Position numbers and translations under genes: made by a program. A stretch of DNA of 64,000 bases from Asanoa siamensis (GTDB lineage: Bacteria > Actinomycetota > Actinomycetes > Mycobacteriales > Micromonosporaceae), in contig NZ_BONE01000018.1 of assembly GCF_016862555.1 (NCBI RefSeq), forward strand, positions 62,001 through 126,000, given 5' to 3'. Positions 52,571 to 60,675 of this stretch are shown here, in pieces. Under the pieces are notes generated by a model that searched no databases, was not told where the DNA came from, and worked only from the letters and a program-made list of their open reading frames with translations. Within the stretch, counting starts at the first letter, position 1, and each line of letters begins with the position of its first letter.

Positions 52571-54148
52571 GTGACGACCACGTCGCCCGAGACGGGTGAG
52601 CAGCCACTGGACGACGATGCCCAGCGGCTCGCGGAGCTCGGTTACAAGCAGGAACTCCGGCGTAAATGGAGCGGGTTCTCCAACTTCGCCATCTCGTTCT
52701 CCATCATCTCGATCCTGGCCGGCTGCTTCACCACCTTCGGGCAGGCCTGGAACAACGGCGGCCCGATCGCGATCTCGTGGGGTTGGCCGCTCATCTCGAT
52801 CTTCATCCTGATCATCGGCCTGTGCATGTCGGAGCTCGTCTCCGCGTACCCGACCGCCGGCGGGATTTACTGGTGGGCCGCGAAAATGGGCAAGCCGGTG
52901 CACGGCTGGTTCACCGGCTGGCTCAACCTGGTCGGCCTGATCGCGGTCACGGCGTCGGTCGACTACGGCTGCGCGACGTTCCTCAACCTCACGCTGTCGG
53001 CGCTGTTCGACGGCTGGGCCGGCACGCTCAACCAGGCGTTCCTGCTCTTCGTGATCATCCTGGCCCTGCACGGCATCATCAACATCTGGGGCCACGCGAT
53101 CATCGACATCCTGCAGAACGTCTCGGTCTGGTGGCACGTGGCCGGCGCCGCGGCGGTCGTGCTGATCCTGATCATCGTGCCGGACGACCACCAGAGCTTC
53201 CAGTTCGTCTTCACCGAACGCTTCAACAACTCCGGCTTCGGCGACGGTGACCACAATGGACTGATGTTCTGGTTCTTCATCCTGCCGCTCGGCTTCCTGT
53301 TGACCCAGTACACGATCACCGGCTTCGACGCGTGCGCGCACGTCTCGGAGGAGACCCGCGGCGCCTCGCACGCTGCGGCCCGGGGCCTGTGGCAGTCCAT
53401 CTTCTATTCCGCCATCGGCGGCTGGATTCTGCTGCTGGCCTTCCTGTTCGCCGCCACCGACGTGGAAGCCGTCAATGCCGCCGGCGGCTTTTCGGGCGCC
53501 ATCTTCGAAACGGCGCTTACCCCGGTCTTCTTCAAGATCGTCATCATCATCAGTACGATCGGCCAGTTCTTCTGCGGCATGAGCTGCGTGACCTCGATGT
53601 CCCGGATGACGTACGCCTTCAGCCGTGACCGCGCGGTCCCCGGCTGGCGCCTCTGGTCGAAGGTCAACCGCGACGGCACCCCGGTGTACGCGATCATCGC
53701 CGGCACCGTCGCCGGCGGCGTGCTCACGCTCCCGGCGCTGTACCAGTACAACGGCATCCCGATCGCGTTCTACGCGGTGGTCTCGGTGGCGGTCATCGGC
53801 CTCTACCTGGCGTTCCTGATCCCGATCGCGCTGCGATTGCGGATGGGCGACGCCTTCCGGCCGGGCCCGTGGACACTCGGCCGCCGCTACAAGGTGCTGG
53901 GCTGGATCGCGGTGATCGAAATCGCGATCATATCGATTTATTTCATCATGCCGTTCACCCCGGCCGCGGTCCCGTTCAGCGAAGATTTCACCTGGAGCGC
54001 GGTGAACTACGCACCGCTCGCAGTGGGCGGCGTACTCCTCGCGGTCTGGGTATGGTGGCTCGTCTCCGCACGCCACTGGTTCACCGGCCCGCGCCGAACG
54101 ATCGAGGAATCGGACGCCGCTCCCGCGGACGCGTGGAAGACGCCCTAA
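52571..54148 (+). CDS. APC superfamily amine/amino acid permease
   Basis: 525 residues with twelve predicted transmembrane helices. The N-terminus LGYKQELRRKWSGFSNFAIS and YPTAGGIYWWAAKMG match the amino acid/choline transporter (ACT, GabP/Hnm1-like) branch. TGFDACAHVSEETRGAS is the conserved cytoplasmic motif between helices. It is likely the uptake system for the compound degraded by the surrounding enzymes. GTG at 52571 follows GGGAGGTG, 19 bp after the kinase stop. Confidence 0.9.
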   Translation: MTTTSPETGEQPLDDDAQRLAELGYKQELRRKWSGFSNFAISFSIISILAGCFTTFGQAWNNGGPIAISWGWPLISIFILIIGLCMSELVSAYPTAGGIYWWAAKMGKPVHGWFTGWLNLVGLIAVTASVDYGCATFLNLTLSALFDGWAGTLNQAFLLFVIILALHGIINIWGHAIIDILQNVSVWWHVAGAAAVVLILIIVPDDHQSFQFVFTERFNNSGFGDGDHNGLMFWFFILPLGFLLTQYTITGFDACAHVSEETRGASHAAARGLWQSIFYSAIGGWILLLAFLFAATDVEAVNAAGGFSGAIFETALTPVFFKIVIIISTIGQFFCGMSCVTSMSRMTYAFSRDRAVPGWRLWSKVNRDGTPVYAIIAGTVAGGVLTLPALYQYNGIPIAFYAVVSVAVIGLYLAFLIPIALRLRMGDAFRPGPWTLGRRYKVLGWIAVIEIAIISIYFIMPFTPAAVPFSEDFTWSAVNYAPLAVGGVLLAVWVWWLVSARHWFTGPRRTIEESDAAPADAWKTP

Positions 54149-54235
54149 GTTCTCAGGCTCTCTGTTTCCCTCACGGCCGGCGCCGCGCCGGTCGTGGGGG
54201 AAGGGCCAGATTCGCTTCATTTGGGGGTACGCACG

Positions 54236-55414
54236 ATGCCCACCGATGCCGGCCGCAAGCCTGCCCCGCGCCAGGTGCAGGAGACGTTGCGGGAAGGGGA
54301 CGATCAGTCCGGCGGGGCCGGCGCAGTGATCTCGCGGGCGGCGGTGGGCGGGTCCGGAATTGATCCGGGGTCTGTTGGGGGCGGGGCCGGCACTGCGATC
54401 CCGCGGGCCGCGGCGGGTCGGTCCGACCTTGACGCAGCGTCCGGGGAAGCGGTTGGCGGTCCGACGGGGGAGGCGGCGGCCCCGTCGGACCAAGCCGACG
54501 CCGACGACGCCGCGCCAGAGCAACGTCGCGAGCGGGGCGCGAAGGCGAAGCTGCGGTTCGCCGGCGGCCAGGCCGTGCGGTTCGACGTGCAGGGCCCGCT
54601 GCACAGGCCGAAGCGCGTGCGGAAAGCGGCCAAGCCGCCCGCCGCGGAGGCCGGCGTGCCGGCGAAAGTCACGGGCGTGCCGCTGTGGCGGCCCGTACGC
54701 GGTGGCAACGCCTTTGAGATCACCGTTTCGCGGCTTGCGCAGGCGATCCGGTTGGGGCTCGTCGGGACCGGTGACCGGTTGCCCGCCGAGCGGGAGTTGG
54801 CCGAGCGGCTCCAGGTCAGTCGGGTCACCCTGCGGGAGGCCATCCGGGCGCTGCGGGAGGCCGGCATTCTCGAGTCGCGGCGCGGTCGTACCGGTGGGAC
54901 CTTCATCGTCGCGCCCATCGGCGTCGTGCTCGACAAGGGACGGAAGGCCTTCGTCCGACCGGCGGGCGGCGGCGGTGCCGTGGAGCTCGCCCGGCAGATG
55001 GGCGACTCGCTGCACGACGCCCTCGACTTCCGGCGGGTTCTGGAGCCCGGCGCCGCGGGGCTGGCCGCCACCCGTACCCTCGCCGCCGTTGATCGGCAGC
55101 AGCTCGTCGCCTGCCTGGCCGCCTCCCGGAACCGGGATCCGGCCACGCGGCGTGTCGCCGACTCGCGGCTCCATCTCGCCATCGCCGCCGCCGGCGGAAG
55201 CCCCTCGCTGGCCGCCGCGATCGCCGACGTGCAGCTCACCCTCGACCGGCTGCTGGCCAGCATTCCGGTGATCAAGAAGAACCTGGACCACTCCGACCGG
55301 CAACACACCCGGGTCGTCGACGCGATTCTCGCCGGTGACGCCGCCGCCGCGCGGGCCACGATGGAGGAGCACTGCGACGCGACCGCCGAGCTGCTGCGCG
55401 GTTTGCTCGGATGA
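54236..55414 (+). CDS. FadR/GntR family regulator with ~140-residue N-terminal extension
   Basis: 392 residues. The recognisable regulator starts near residue 145: RLAQAIRLGLVGTGDRLPAE and RELAERLQVSRVTLREAIRA form the winged helix, followed by an FCD domain with the metal ligands in DFRRVLEP, RLHLAIAAA, RQHTRVVDA and EEHCDATAEL. The residues before it are low-complexity Gly/Ala/Asp/Arg with no known domain; typical FadR proteins are ~240 residues. ATG at 54236 follows TTGGGGG. Candidate operators lie at 51470 and 55428, so it probably controls both sides of the cluster. Confidence 0.88.
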   Translation: MPTDAGRKPAPRQVQETLREGDDQSGGAGAVISRAAVGGSGIDPGSVGGGAGTAIPRAAAGRSDLDAASGEAVGGPTGEAAAPSDQADADDAAPEQRRERGAKAKLRFAGGQAVRFDVQGPLHRPKRVRKAAKPPAAEAGVPAKVTGVPLWRPVRGGNAFEITVSRLAQAIRLGLVGTGDRLPAERELAERLQVSRVTLREAIRALREAGILESRRGRTGGTFIVAPIGVVLDKGRKAFVRPAGGGGAVELARQMGDSLHDALDFRRVLEPGAAGLAATRTLAAVDRQQLVACLAASRNRDPATRRVADSRLHLAIAAAGGSPSLAAAIADVQLTLDRLLASIPVIKKNLDHSDRQHTRVVDAILAGDAAAARATMEEHCDATAELLRGLLG

Positions 55415-55427
55415 TTGACGCGGTAAT

Positions 55428-55443
55428 GGTTTACGAGTAGACC
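55428..55443. promoter_or_regulatory. Palindromic operator candidate before the glutamine-synthetase-like gene
   Basis: GGTTTAC GA GTAGACC, an imperfect inverted repeat with one mismatch, sits 22 bp before the ATG at 55466, in a 51-bp intergenic space. It shares GGT...ACC ends with the site at 51470. Confidence 0.5.
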
Positions 55444-55465
55444 TTTTCTCAATGGAGGCGCGAGG

Positions 55466-56833
55466 ATGACCCGAGAACCGGCGCTCACGCTCGAGGAGCT
55501 CGCCGTGGCCGTGGACGGCGGTGAGCTCGACACCGTCGCGCTCGCGCTGACCGACATGGAGGGGCGCCTGCAGGGCAAGCGGCTGCACGGCCGGTTCTTC
55601 CTCGACGAGGTCACCGAGGCGGGCGCGGAGGGCTGCAACTACCTGCTCGCAGTCGACGTCGACATGAACACGGTCGACGGCTACGCGATGTCGAGCTGGG
55701 AGCGCGGTTACGGCGACTTCGCGATGGTGCCCGACCTGGCCACGCTGCGCCGCGTCCCCTGGCAGCCCGGCACCGCGCTGCTGCTGGCCGACCTCGCGTG
55801 GCTGGACGGCTCCGGCGACGTCGCGGCCAGCCCGCGACAGATCCTCCGGCGCCAGCTCGACCGGCTGGCGGCCCACGAGCTGACCGCGTACGCCGGCACC
55901 GAGCTCGAATTCGTGCTCTACCGCGACTCGTACGAGGACGCCTGGCGGCGCGGTTACCGCGAGCTGAATCCCGCCAACCTTTACAACGTCGACTACTCGC
56001 TGCTCGGCACCGCCCGGGTCGAGCCGCTGCTGCGCCGCATCCGCAACGAGATGGCCGGGGCCGGGCTCGTCCCCGAGAGCGCCAAGGGCGAGTGCAACCT
56101 GGGCCAGCACGAGATCGCCTTCCGCTACGCCGACGCGCTGACCTGCGCCGACCACCACGTCATCTACAAGAACGGCGCCAAGGAGATCGCCGCCCAGGAG
56201 GGCATGTCGATCACCTTCATGGCCAAGCCCAACGAGCGGGAGGGCAACTCCTGCCACATCCACTTCTCGCTGCGCGGACCCGACGACCGCTCGGCGATGC
56301 CCGGCGACGGGCCGGCGCATCTGAGCGACACCGCGCAGCACGCGCTGGCCGGGATGCTGGCGACGATGCGCGAGTTCAGCGTGCTGTTCGCGCCGAACAT
56401 CAACTCCTACAAGCGGTACCAGCCGGGCTCGTTCGCGCCGACCGCGCTGCGCTGGGGCAGCGACAACCGCACCTGCGCGCTGCGGGTGGTCGGGCACGGC
56501 CAGGGCCTGCGGGTCGAGAACCGGGTGCCGGGCGCCGACGTCAACCCGTACCTCGCGATCGCCGCGCTCGTGGCCGGCGCCCTGCACGGCATCGAGCGGA
56601 AGCTGCCGCTGGAGGCCGAGTTCACCGGCAACGCGTACGGCGACGACTCGTCGGAACGCGTGCCCGCCACCCTGCGGGAGGCGGCGGCGCTCTGGGAAGG
56701 CTCCGCGCTGGCCCGGGAGGCGTTCGGCGACGAGGTGGTCGACCATTACGCCAACCGCGCCCGGGTCGAACTGGCGGCATTCGACGCCGCCGTGACCGAC
56801 TGGGAGCTGTTCCGCGGCTTCGAGCGCTTGTAA
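55466..56833 (+). CDS. Glutamine-synthetase-like gamma-glutamyl-amine ligase
   Basis: 455 residues of the GlnA-type family but not the housekeeping enzyme. KGECNLGQHEIAFRYADALT and GNSCHIHFSLRG supply metal and ammonia-site residues, and NSYKRYQPGSFAPTALRWGS is the ATP/glutamate region. VDVDMNTVDGYAMSSWERGY replaces the usual glutamine synthetase N-terminal loop. In Streptomyces the GlnA3/GlnA4 proteins of this group join glutamate to polyamines or ethanolamine; the same activity (gamma-glutamylation of the imported amine) fits here. ATG at 55466 follows GGAGGCGAGG. Confidence 0.85.
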   Translation: MTREPALTLEELAVAVDGGELDTVALALTDMEGRLQGKRLHGRFFLDEVTEAGAEGCNYLLAVDVDMNTVDGYAMSSWERGYGDFAMVPDLATLRRVPWQPGTALLLADLAWLDGSGDVAASPRQILRRQLDRLAAHELTAYAGTELEFVLYRDSYEDAWRRGYRELNPANLYNVDYSLLGTARVEPLLRRIRNEMAGAGLVPESAKGECNLGQHEIAFRYADALTCADHHVIYKNGAKEIAAQEGMSITFMAKPNEREGNSCHIHFSLRGPDDRSAMPGDGPAHLSDTAQHALAGMLATMREFSVLFAPNINSYKRYQPGSFAPTALRWGSDNRTCALRVVGHGQGLRVENRVPGADVNPYLAIAALVAGALHGIERKLPLEAEFTGNAYGDDSSERVPATLREAAALWEGSALAREAFGDEVVDHYANRARVELAAFDAAVTDWELFRGFERL

Positions 56834-56843
56834 GGGGCAGGAC

Positions 56844-57173
56844 GTGAAACACGGCGGAATCCCGCCGGGCCCGGAAAGCGACCGGACGCACGCGCGGAGC
56901 GGCCCACCACGGACGTTCGGCCTGCCGCGCGGCGCGCCGCGGACGTTCGGTCTGCGGTGCGATGCACCGCAGACGTTCCGCCCGAAGCGCGGTGCCGCAC
57001 AGGCGTTCCGCCTGTCCAGTCGCCGCCATCGCGCGGCGTGGTCACGCGACGTCCAACCCGGACAGCACCGCGCCGCCCGCATCGGGTCCGATGCCGCGAG
57101 GAGCCGAGCCGCCCCGACCTCGCCCGCGCGCCACGCCGTACCACGAGAGATCTTTGGGGGAACACGACCGTGA
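56844..57173 (+). CDS. Possible 109-residue basic repeat protein
   Basis: The frame starts at a GTG 10 bp after the ligase stop and ends in a GTGA overlap with the aldehyde dehydrogenase start, exactly filling the gap. It encodes a decapeptide repeat of exact 30-bp period (PRTFGLPRGA, PRTFGLRCDA, PQTFRPKRGA, AQAFRLSSRR; DNA units begin at 56911, 56941, 56971 and 57001). The product is Arg-rich with no recognised family. It may be an expanded non-coding tandem repeat; translation is unproven. Confidence 0.35.
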   Translation: MKHGGIPPGPESDRTHARSGPPRTFGLPRGAPRTFGLRCDAPQTFRPKRGAAQAFRLSSRRHRAAWSRDVQPGQHRAARIGSDAARSRAAPTSPARHAVPREIFGGTRP

Positions 57174-58522
57174 CCGAACTGGTCAACCCGGCCACCGGGC
57201 TGGCGATCGAGACCGTGCCCGCGAGCAGCCTGTACGACACGGACGCGGCCATCGAGCGGGCGAGCGCCGCGTTCCCGCGATGGCGGGCCGTGGCGCCCGG
57301 CGACCGCGCGCGGCTGTTGCGCCGGTTCGCAGCGGTCGTCGACGAGCACATCGAGGAGCTGGCCGAGCTCGAGGTCCGCAACTCCGGCCACACCATCGGC
57401 AACGCTCGCTGGGAGGCCGGCAACGTCCGGGACGTGCTCGACTACTACGCGGGCGCGCCGGAGCGGCTGATGGGCCGGCAGATCCCGGTCGCCGGCGGGC
57501 TCGACGTGACGTTCCACGAGCCGCTCGGCGTGGTCGGCATCATCGTGCCGTGGAACTTCCCGATGCCGATCGCCGGCTGGGGATTCGCGCCCGCGCTCGC
57601 CGCCGGCAACACCGTGGTGCTGAAACCCGCCGAGGTGACGCCGCTGACGGCGCTGCGGCTGGGCGAGCTCGCGTTGCGGGCCGGGCTGCCGGAAGGCGTG
57701 TTCACCGTCGTACCCGGGCGCGGATCCGTGGTCGGCGAACGGTTCGTCACCCACCCGGCCGTGCGAAAGGTCTGCTTCACCGGCTCGACGCAGGTCGGGC
57801 AGCGGATCATGCGCGGCTGTGCTGACCAGGTCAAACGGGTCACGCTCGAGCTCGGCGGAAAAAGCGCCAATATCGTGTTCGCGGACGCGGACGTGGAAAA
57901 GGCCGCCGCGGCTGCGCCGGCCGCGGTTTTCGACAACGCCGGCCAGGACTGCTGCGCGCGGTCGCGGATTCTGGTGGAGCGCGGCGCGTACGACCGGTTT
58001 CTGGAGCTTCTCGAACCCGCGGTCAAGGCGTTCCGGGTCGAGGATCCGGCGTTGGAGACCGCCCAGATGGGCCCGTTGATCACCGCGGGGCAGCGCGACT
58101 CGGTGCGCTCCTATGTGGATGGCGCGTCCGTGGCGTTCACCGGGTCCACACCGGAAGGACCCGGATTCTGGTACGCGCCAACAGTTCTCCTCGCCTCCTC
58201 GACCGGCGACCGGCACTGGCGCGAGGAGATCTTCGGCCCGGTGGTGTCCGTGCTGCCGTTCGACGACGAGGCCGACGCGATCCGGTTGGCCAACGACACG
58301 GAGTACGGCCTGTCCGGCTCGATCTGGACTCGCGACGTGGGCCGGGCGATCCGCGTCGCCCGCGGCGTCGAGACCGGCAACCTGTCCGTCAACTCCAACT
58401 CGTCGGTCCGCTACTGGACCCCGTTCGGCGGCATGAAGCAGTCCGGGCTGGGGCGTGAGCTGGGCCCGGACGCGCTGCTCTCGTTCACCGACGTCAAGAA
58501 CGTCTTCCTCGCGACTGATTGA
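57170..58522 (+). CDS. NAD-dependent aldehyde dehydrogenase
   Basis: 450 residues. PLGVVGIIVPWNFPMPIAGW holds the NAD contact and oxyanion asparagine, TLELGGKSANIVF the general-base glutamate, and NAGQDCCARSRILV the catalytic cysteine. NSNSSVRYWTPFGGMKQSGL and GRELGPDALL close the protein. Likely oxidises the gamma-glutamyl aldehyde (or a betaine-type aldehyde) to the acid. GTG at 57170 matches the family start; GGGGGAA lies in front. Confidence 0.93.
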   Translation: MTELVNPATGLAIETVPASSLYDTDAAIERASAAFPRWRAVAPGDRARLLRRFAAVVDEHIEELAELEVRNSGHTIGNARWEAGNVRDVLDYYAGAPERLMGRQIPVAGGLDVTFHEPLGVVGIIVPWNFPMPIAGWGFAPALAAGNTVVLKPAEVTPLTALRLGELALRAGLPEGVFTVVPGRGSVVGERFVTHPAVRKVCFTGSTQVGQRIMRGCADQVKRVTLELGGKSANIVFADADVEKAAAAAPAAVFDNAGQDCCARSRILVERGAYDRFLELLEPAVKAFRVEDPALETAQMGPLITAGQRDSVRSYVDGASVAFTGSTPEGPGFWYAPTVLLASSTGDRHWREEIFGPVVSVLPFDDEADAIRLANDTEYGLSGSIWTRDVGRAIRVARGVETGNLSVNSNSSVRYWTPFGGMKQSGLGRELGPDALLSFTDVKNVFLATD

Positions 58523-58530
58523 GAGGTTCG

Positions 58531-59295
58531 ATGAACAGGCTCCAGGACCGGGTGGCAGTGATCACCGGTGCCGGCAGCGGTATCGGGCTGGCCACCGCCC
58601 GGCGGTTCGCCGCCGAGGGCGCCAAGGTGGTCTGCGTCGACGTCGCGGCCGAGGCCGGCAAGGCGGCGGCCGACGAGGTGGGCGGCGAGTTCGTGCTCTG
58701 CGACGTGACCGACGAGGCCGGCGTACGCGAGCTGTTCGACGGGGTCGCCGAAAGGTATGGAAGCGTCGATATAGCGTTCAACAACGCCGGAATTTCGCCG
58801 CCCGACGACGATTCCATCCTGGAAACCGGACTCGACGTGTGGGAGCGGGTCATCCGGGTCAATACCACCAGCGTCTACCTGTGCTGCAAATACGCCATCC
58901 CGCACATGCGCCGGCAGGGCAAGGGCGCGATCGTCAACACCGCCTCGTTCGTCGCGCTGATGGGCGCGGCCACCTCACAGATCGCCTACACCGCGAGTAA
59001 GGGCGGTGTGCTGGCGATGACTCGCGAGCTGGGAGTTCAGTTCGCCCGGGAGGGCATCCGGGTCAACGCGCTGTGTCCGGGGCCGATCGCCACGCCGCTG
59101 CTGCTGGAGCTGTTCGCGGCGGATCCGGAGCGGGCCGCGCGGCGCCTGGTGCACGTGCCGATGGGCCGGTTCGGCCAGCCCGAGGAGATCGCGGCGGCGG
59201 TGGCCTTCCTGGCGAGCGACGACGCCTCGTTCATGACAGCGGCGCAGTTCGTCGTCGACGGCGGAATTACCGGGGCGTACGTCACACCCCTGTAG
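58531..59295 (+). CDS. Short-chain dehydrogenase/reductase
   Basis: 254 residues, classical SDR: VITGAGSGIGLATARRFAAE (TGxxxGxG), NNAGISPPDD, the catalytic Ser in IVNTASFVALMGA and YTASKGGVLAMTREL with the YxxxK pair. The C-terminal GRFGQPEEIAAAVAFLAS is typical. In this context it may oxidise the hydroxyl of a gamma-glutamylated amino alcohol to the aldehyde that the dehydrogenase next door uses. The ATG at 58531 is 8 bp after the upstream stop; a TTG further upstream is unlikely. Confidence 0.9.
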   Translation: MNRLQDRVAVITGAGSGIGLATARRFAAEGAKVVCVDVAAEAGKAAADEVGGEFVLCDVTDEAGVRELFDGVAERYGSVDIAFNNAGISPPDDDSILETGLDVWERVIRVNTTSVYLCCKYAIPHMRRQGKGAIVNTASFVALMGAATSQIAYTASKGGVLAMTRELGVQFAREGIRVNALCPGPIATPLLLELFAADPERAARRLVHVPMGRFGQPEEIAAAVAFLASDDASFMTAAQFVVDGGITGAYVTPL

Positions 59296-59358
59296 CGATC
59301 GTTTGGCGATCCGGTTGCCGGGTAGCAAAGTAGTTGGAGGAGGAGGTTTCCAACCAAC

Positions 59359-60066
59359 GTGCGACCGATCGTCGGAATTACGTCCTATGTAGAACCCGCT
59401 TCCTGGGGAGTTTGGATCGACCAGGACGCAGCCTTGATCAGAAAGTCCTACGTCGACGCGGTGACCGCCGCCGGCGCCCGGGCGGTGATATTGCCCCCCG
59501 ACGACACCGATGCCGACGTGCTCCGCGCCCTCGATGCTTTGATCATTGCCGGGGGCGCAGATCTTGGACCCGATTTGTACGGCGAGGAGCCAGGCCCCCT
59601 GACCGAAAGCCGCCCGGACCGCGATCGCGGTGAGTCGCTGCTGCTCCAAGCGGCGCTGCGGACGGACCTGCCGGTGCTGGGAATCTGCCGGGGAATGCAG
59701 CTGCTCGCGGTGACGTGCGGTGGGCGGCTGCACCAGCACCTGCCGGACGTGGTCGGCTCCGACAAGCACCGCCCCGGCCCGGGCGTCTATGGCTGGCACG
59801 GGATCACGCTCGAGCCGGGCTCGCTCGCGGCGGAGGTGGCCGGCGACGGCCCGGACGGCGACAACAGCGTGGAGGTCAACACGTACCACCACCAGGGCGT
59901 CGCCGATCCCGGCTCGCTGACGGTCACGGCCTGGGCGGACGACGGCGTCGTCGAGGCGGTCGAGGACCCGGCGAAGCCGTTCGTCCTGGGCGTCCAATGG
60001 CACCCGGAGGAGGCCGGCGAACGCCGCATCTTCGAGTCCCTGGTGGACGCGGCCCGCAACAACTGA
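59359..60066 (+). CDS. Gamma-glutamyl-gamma-aminobutyrate hydrolase family protein (PuuD-like), copy 1
   Basis: 235 residues of the peptidase C26 / class I glutamine amidotransferase fold. ADLGPDLYGEEPGP begins the active region, GICRGMQLLAVTCGGRLHQH holds the nucleophilic Cys, and LGVQWHPEEAGE has the catalytic His and Glu. Cleaves a gamma-glutamyl amide, releasing glutamate at the end of the pathway. GTG at 59359 follows a very strong GGAGGAGGAGG ribosome-binding site. A 10-bp-stem hairpin lies downstream. Confidence 0.9.
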   Translation: MRPIVGITSYVEPASWGVWIDQDAALIRKSYVDAVTAAGARAVILPPDDTDADVLRALDALIIAGGADLGPDLYGEEPGPLTESRPDRDRGESLLLQAALRTDLPVLGICRGMQLLAVTCGGRLHQHLPDVVGSDKHRPGPGVYGWHGITLEPGSLAAEVAGDGPDGDNSVEVNTYHHQGVADPGSLTVTAWADDGVVEAVEDPAKPFVLGVQWHPEEAGERRIFESLVDAARNN

Positions 60067-60096
60067 CCCATAAGCCACTCCGGCACGAGAGCCAAC

Positions 60097-60132
60097 CGAC
60101 GCACCATCCGCCTCCGCGCGGGTGGTGCGTCG
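60097..60132 (+). terminator. Hairpin after the first gamma-glutamyl hydrolase
   Basis: CGACGCACCA pairs with TGGTGCGTCG around a 16-nt spacer. No U tract; likely marks the end of the main amine-utilisation transcript. Confidence 0.6.
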
Positions 60133-60166
60133 CTATGTGCGGCAGCGGACCGGACTTAGCGTCCCC

Positions 60167-60229
60167 GCTGTCCGCTGTCCGCTGTCCGCTGTCCGCTGTC
60201 CGCTGTCCGCTGCCTGCTGCCTGCTGTCC
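60167..60229 (+). repeat. Heptamer tandem array GCTGTCC x 9
   Basis: Nine contiguous 7-bp units, mostly GCTGTCC with two GCTGCCT variants near the end. The 7-bp unit is not coding. It lies in a ~610-bp gap between the two gamma-glutamyl hydrolase genes that also contains copy R5; otherwise the gap (60230-60511) holds no recognised gene. Confidence 0.9.
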
Positions 60230-60511
60230 GGCACTGCACGCCCTCGGCGTGGCCGGCTTGACCGTCAGCCTGCTCGCTGCTCGCTGCCCCTCTCCGCTCG
60301 TCGTCCGCTGCCCCCGCCCGCCGCCTTTAGCGGGTGTCGACCCTCCGCCCGCACTCGGTGCAGGAATGAAGAGGCGGCCGAAACGTTGCGCCACCAACGC
60401 GGCGGATGGGCCCGCCCAGTCGACCGTGCCGCGTGGCCAAACACTGGGCGGTCGCTAGACGAGTAAGGAGCGGAACCGGAAAATCGAAGGCCGACCACCC
60501 GGGCTCGTGGA

Positions 60512-60585
60512 TCGCGGACCTGGCTCGACGCGTCAGCGAGTTTGTCCGGCGGGAGCGACGGTCCGGACCACCGCGTACCCGGGCC
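60512..60585 (+). repeat. Dispersed intergenic repeat, copy R5
   Basis: TCGCGGACCTGGCTCGACGC, GTCAGCGAGTTTGTCCGGCG, GGAGCGACGGTCCGGACCAC, CGCGTACCCGGGCCCG. More diverged than R1 and R2 but aligned along its whole length. Confidence 0.7.
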
Positions 60586-60663
60586 CGCATCTTCCAGATC
60601 TTCGGTCGTTCGGAGTCCAGCTCACCTGCCTGGATGTCTGGTTTGAAGATCGCGTACTCCCGC

Positions 60664-60669
60664 TAGAGT
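60664..60669 (+). promoter_or_regulatory. Putative -10 box for the second hydrolase
   Basis: TAGAGT stands 6 nt before the ATG at 60676; no ribosome-binding site is visible, so the message may be leaderless and independent of the upstream operon. Confidence 0.5.
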
Positions 60670-60675
60670 GAGCTG

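Noticed and set aside
52376-58216. A 1946-codon open frame on the minus strand across the amine cluster
   Set aside because: It is antisense to five or more clearly conserved genes and its protein is low-complexity Arg/Gly/Asp/His-rich. Long antisense frames are expected in DNA with very high third-position GC.
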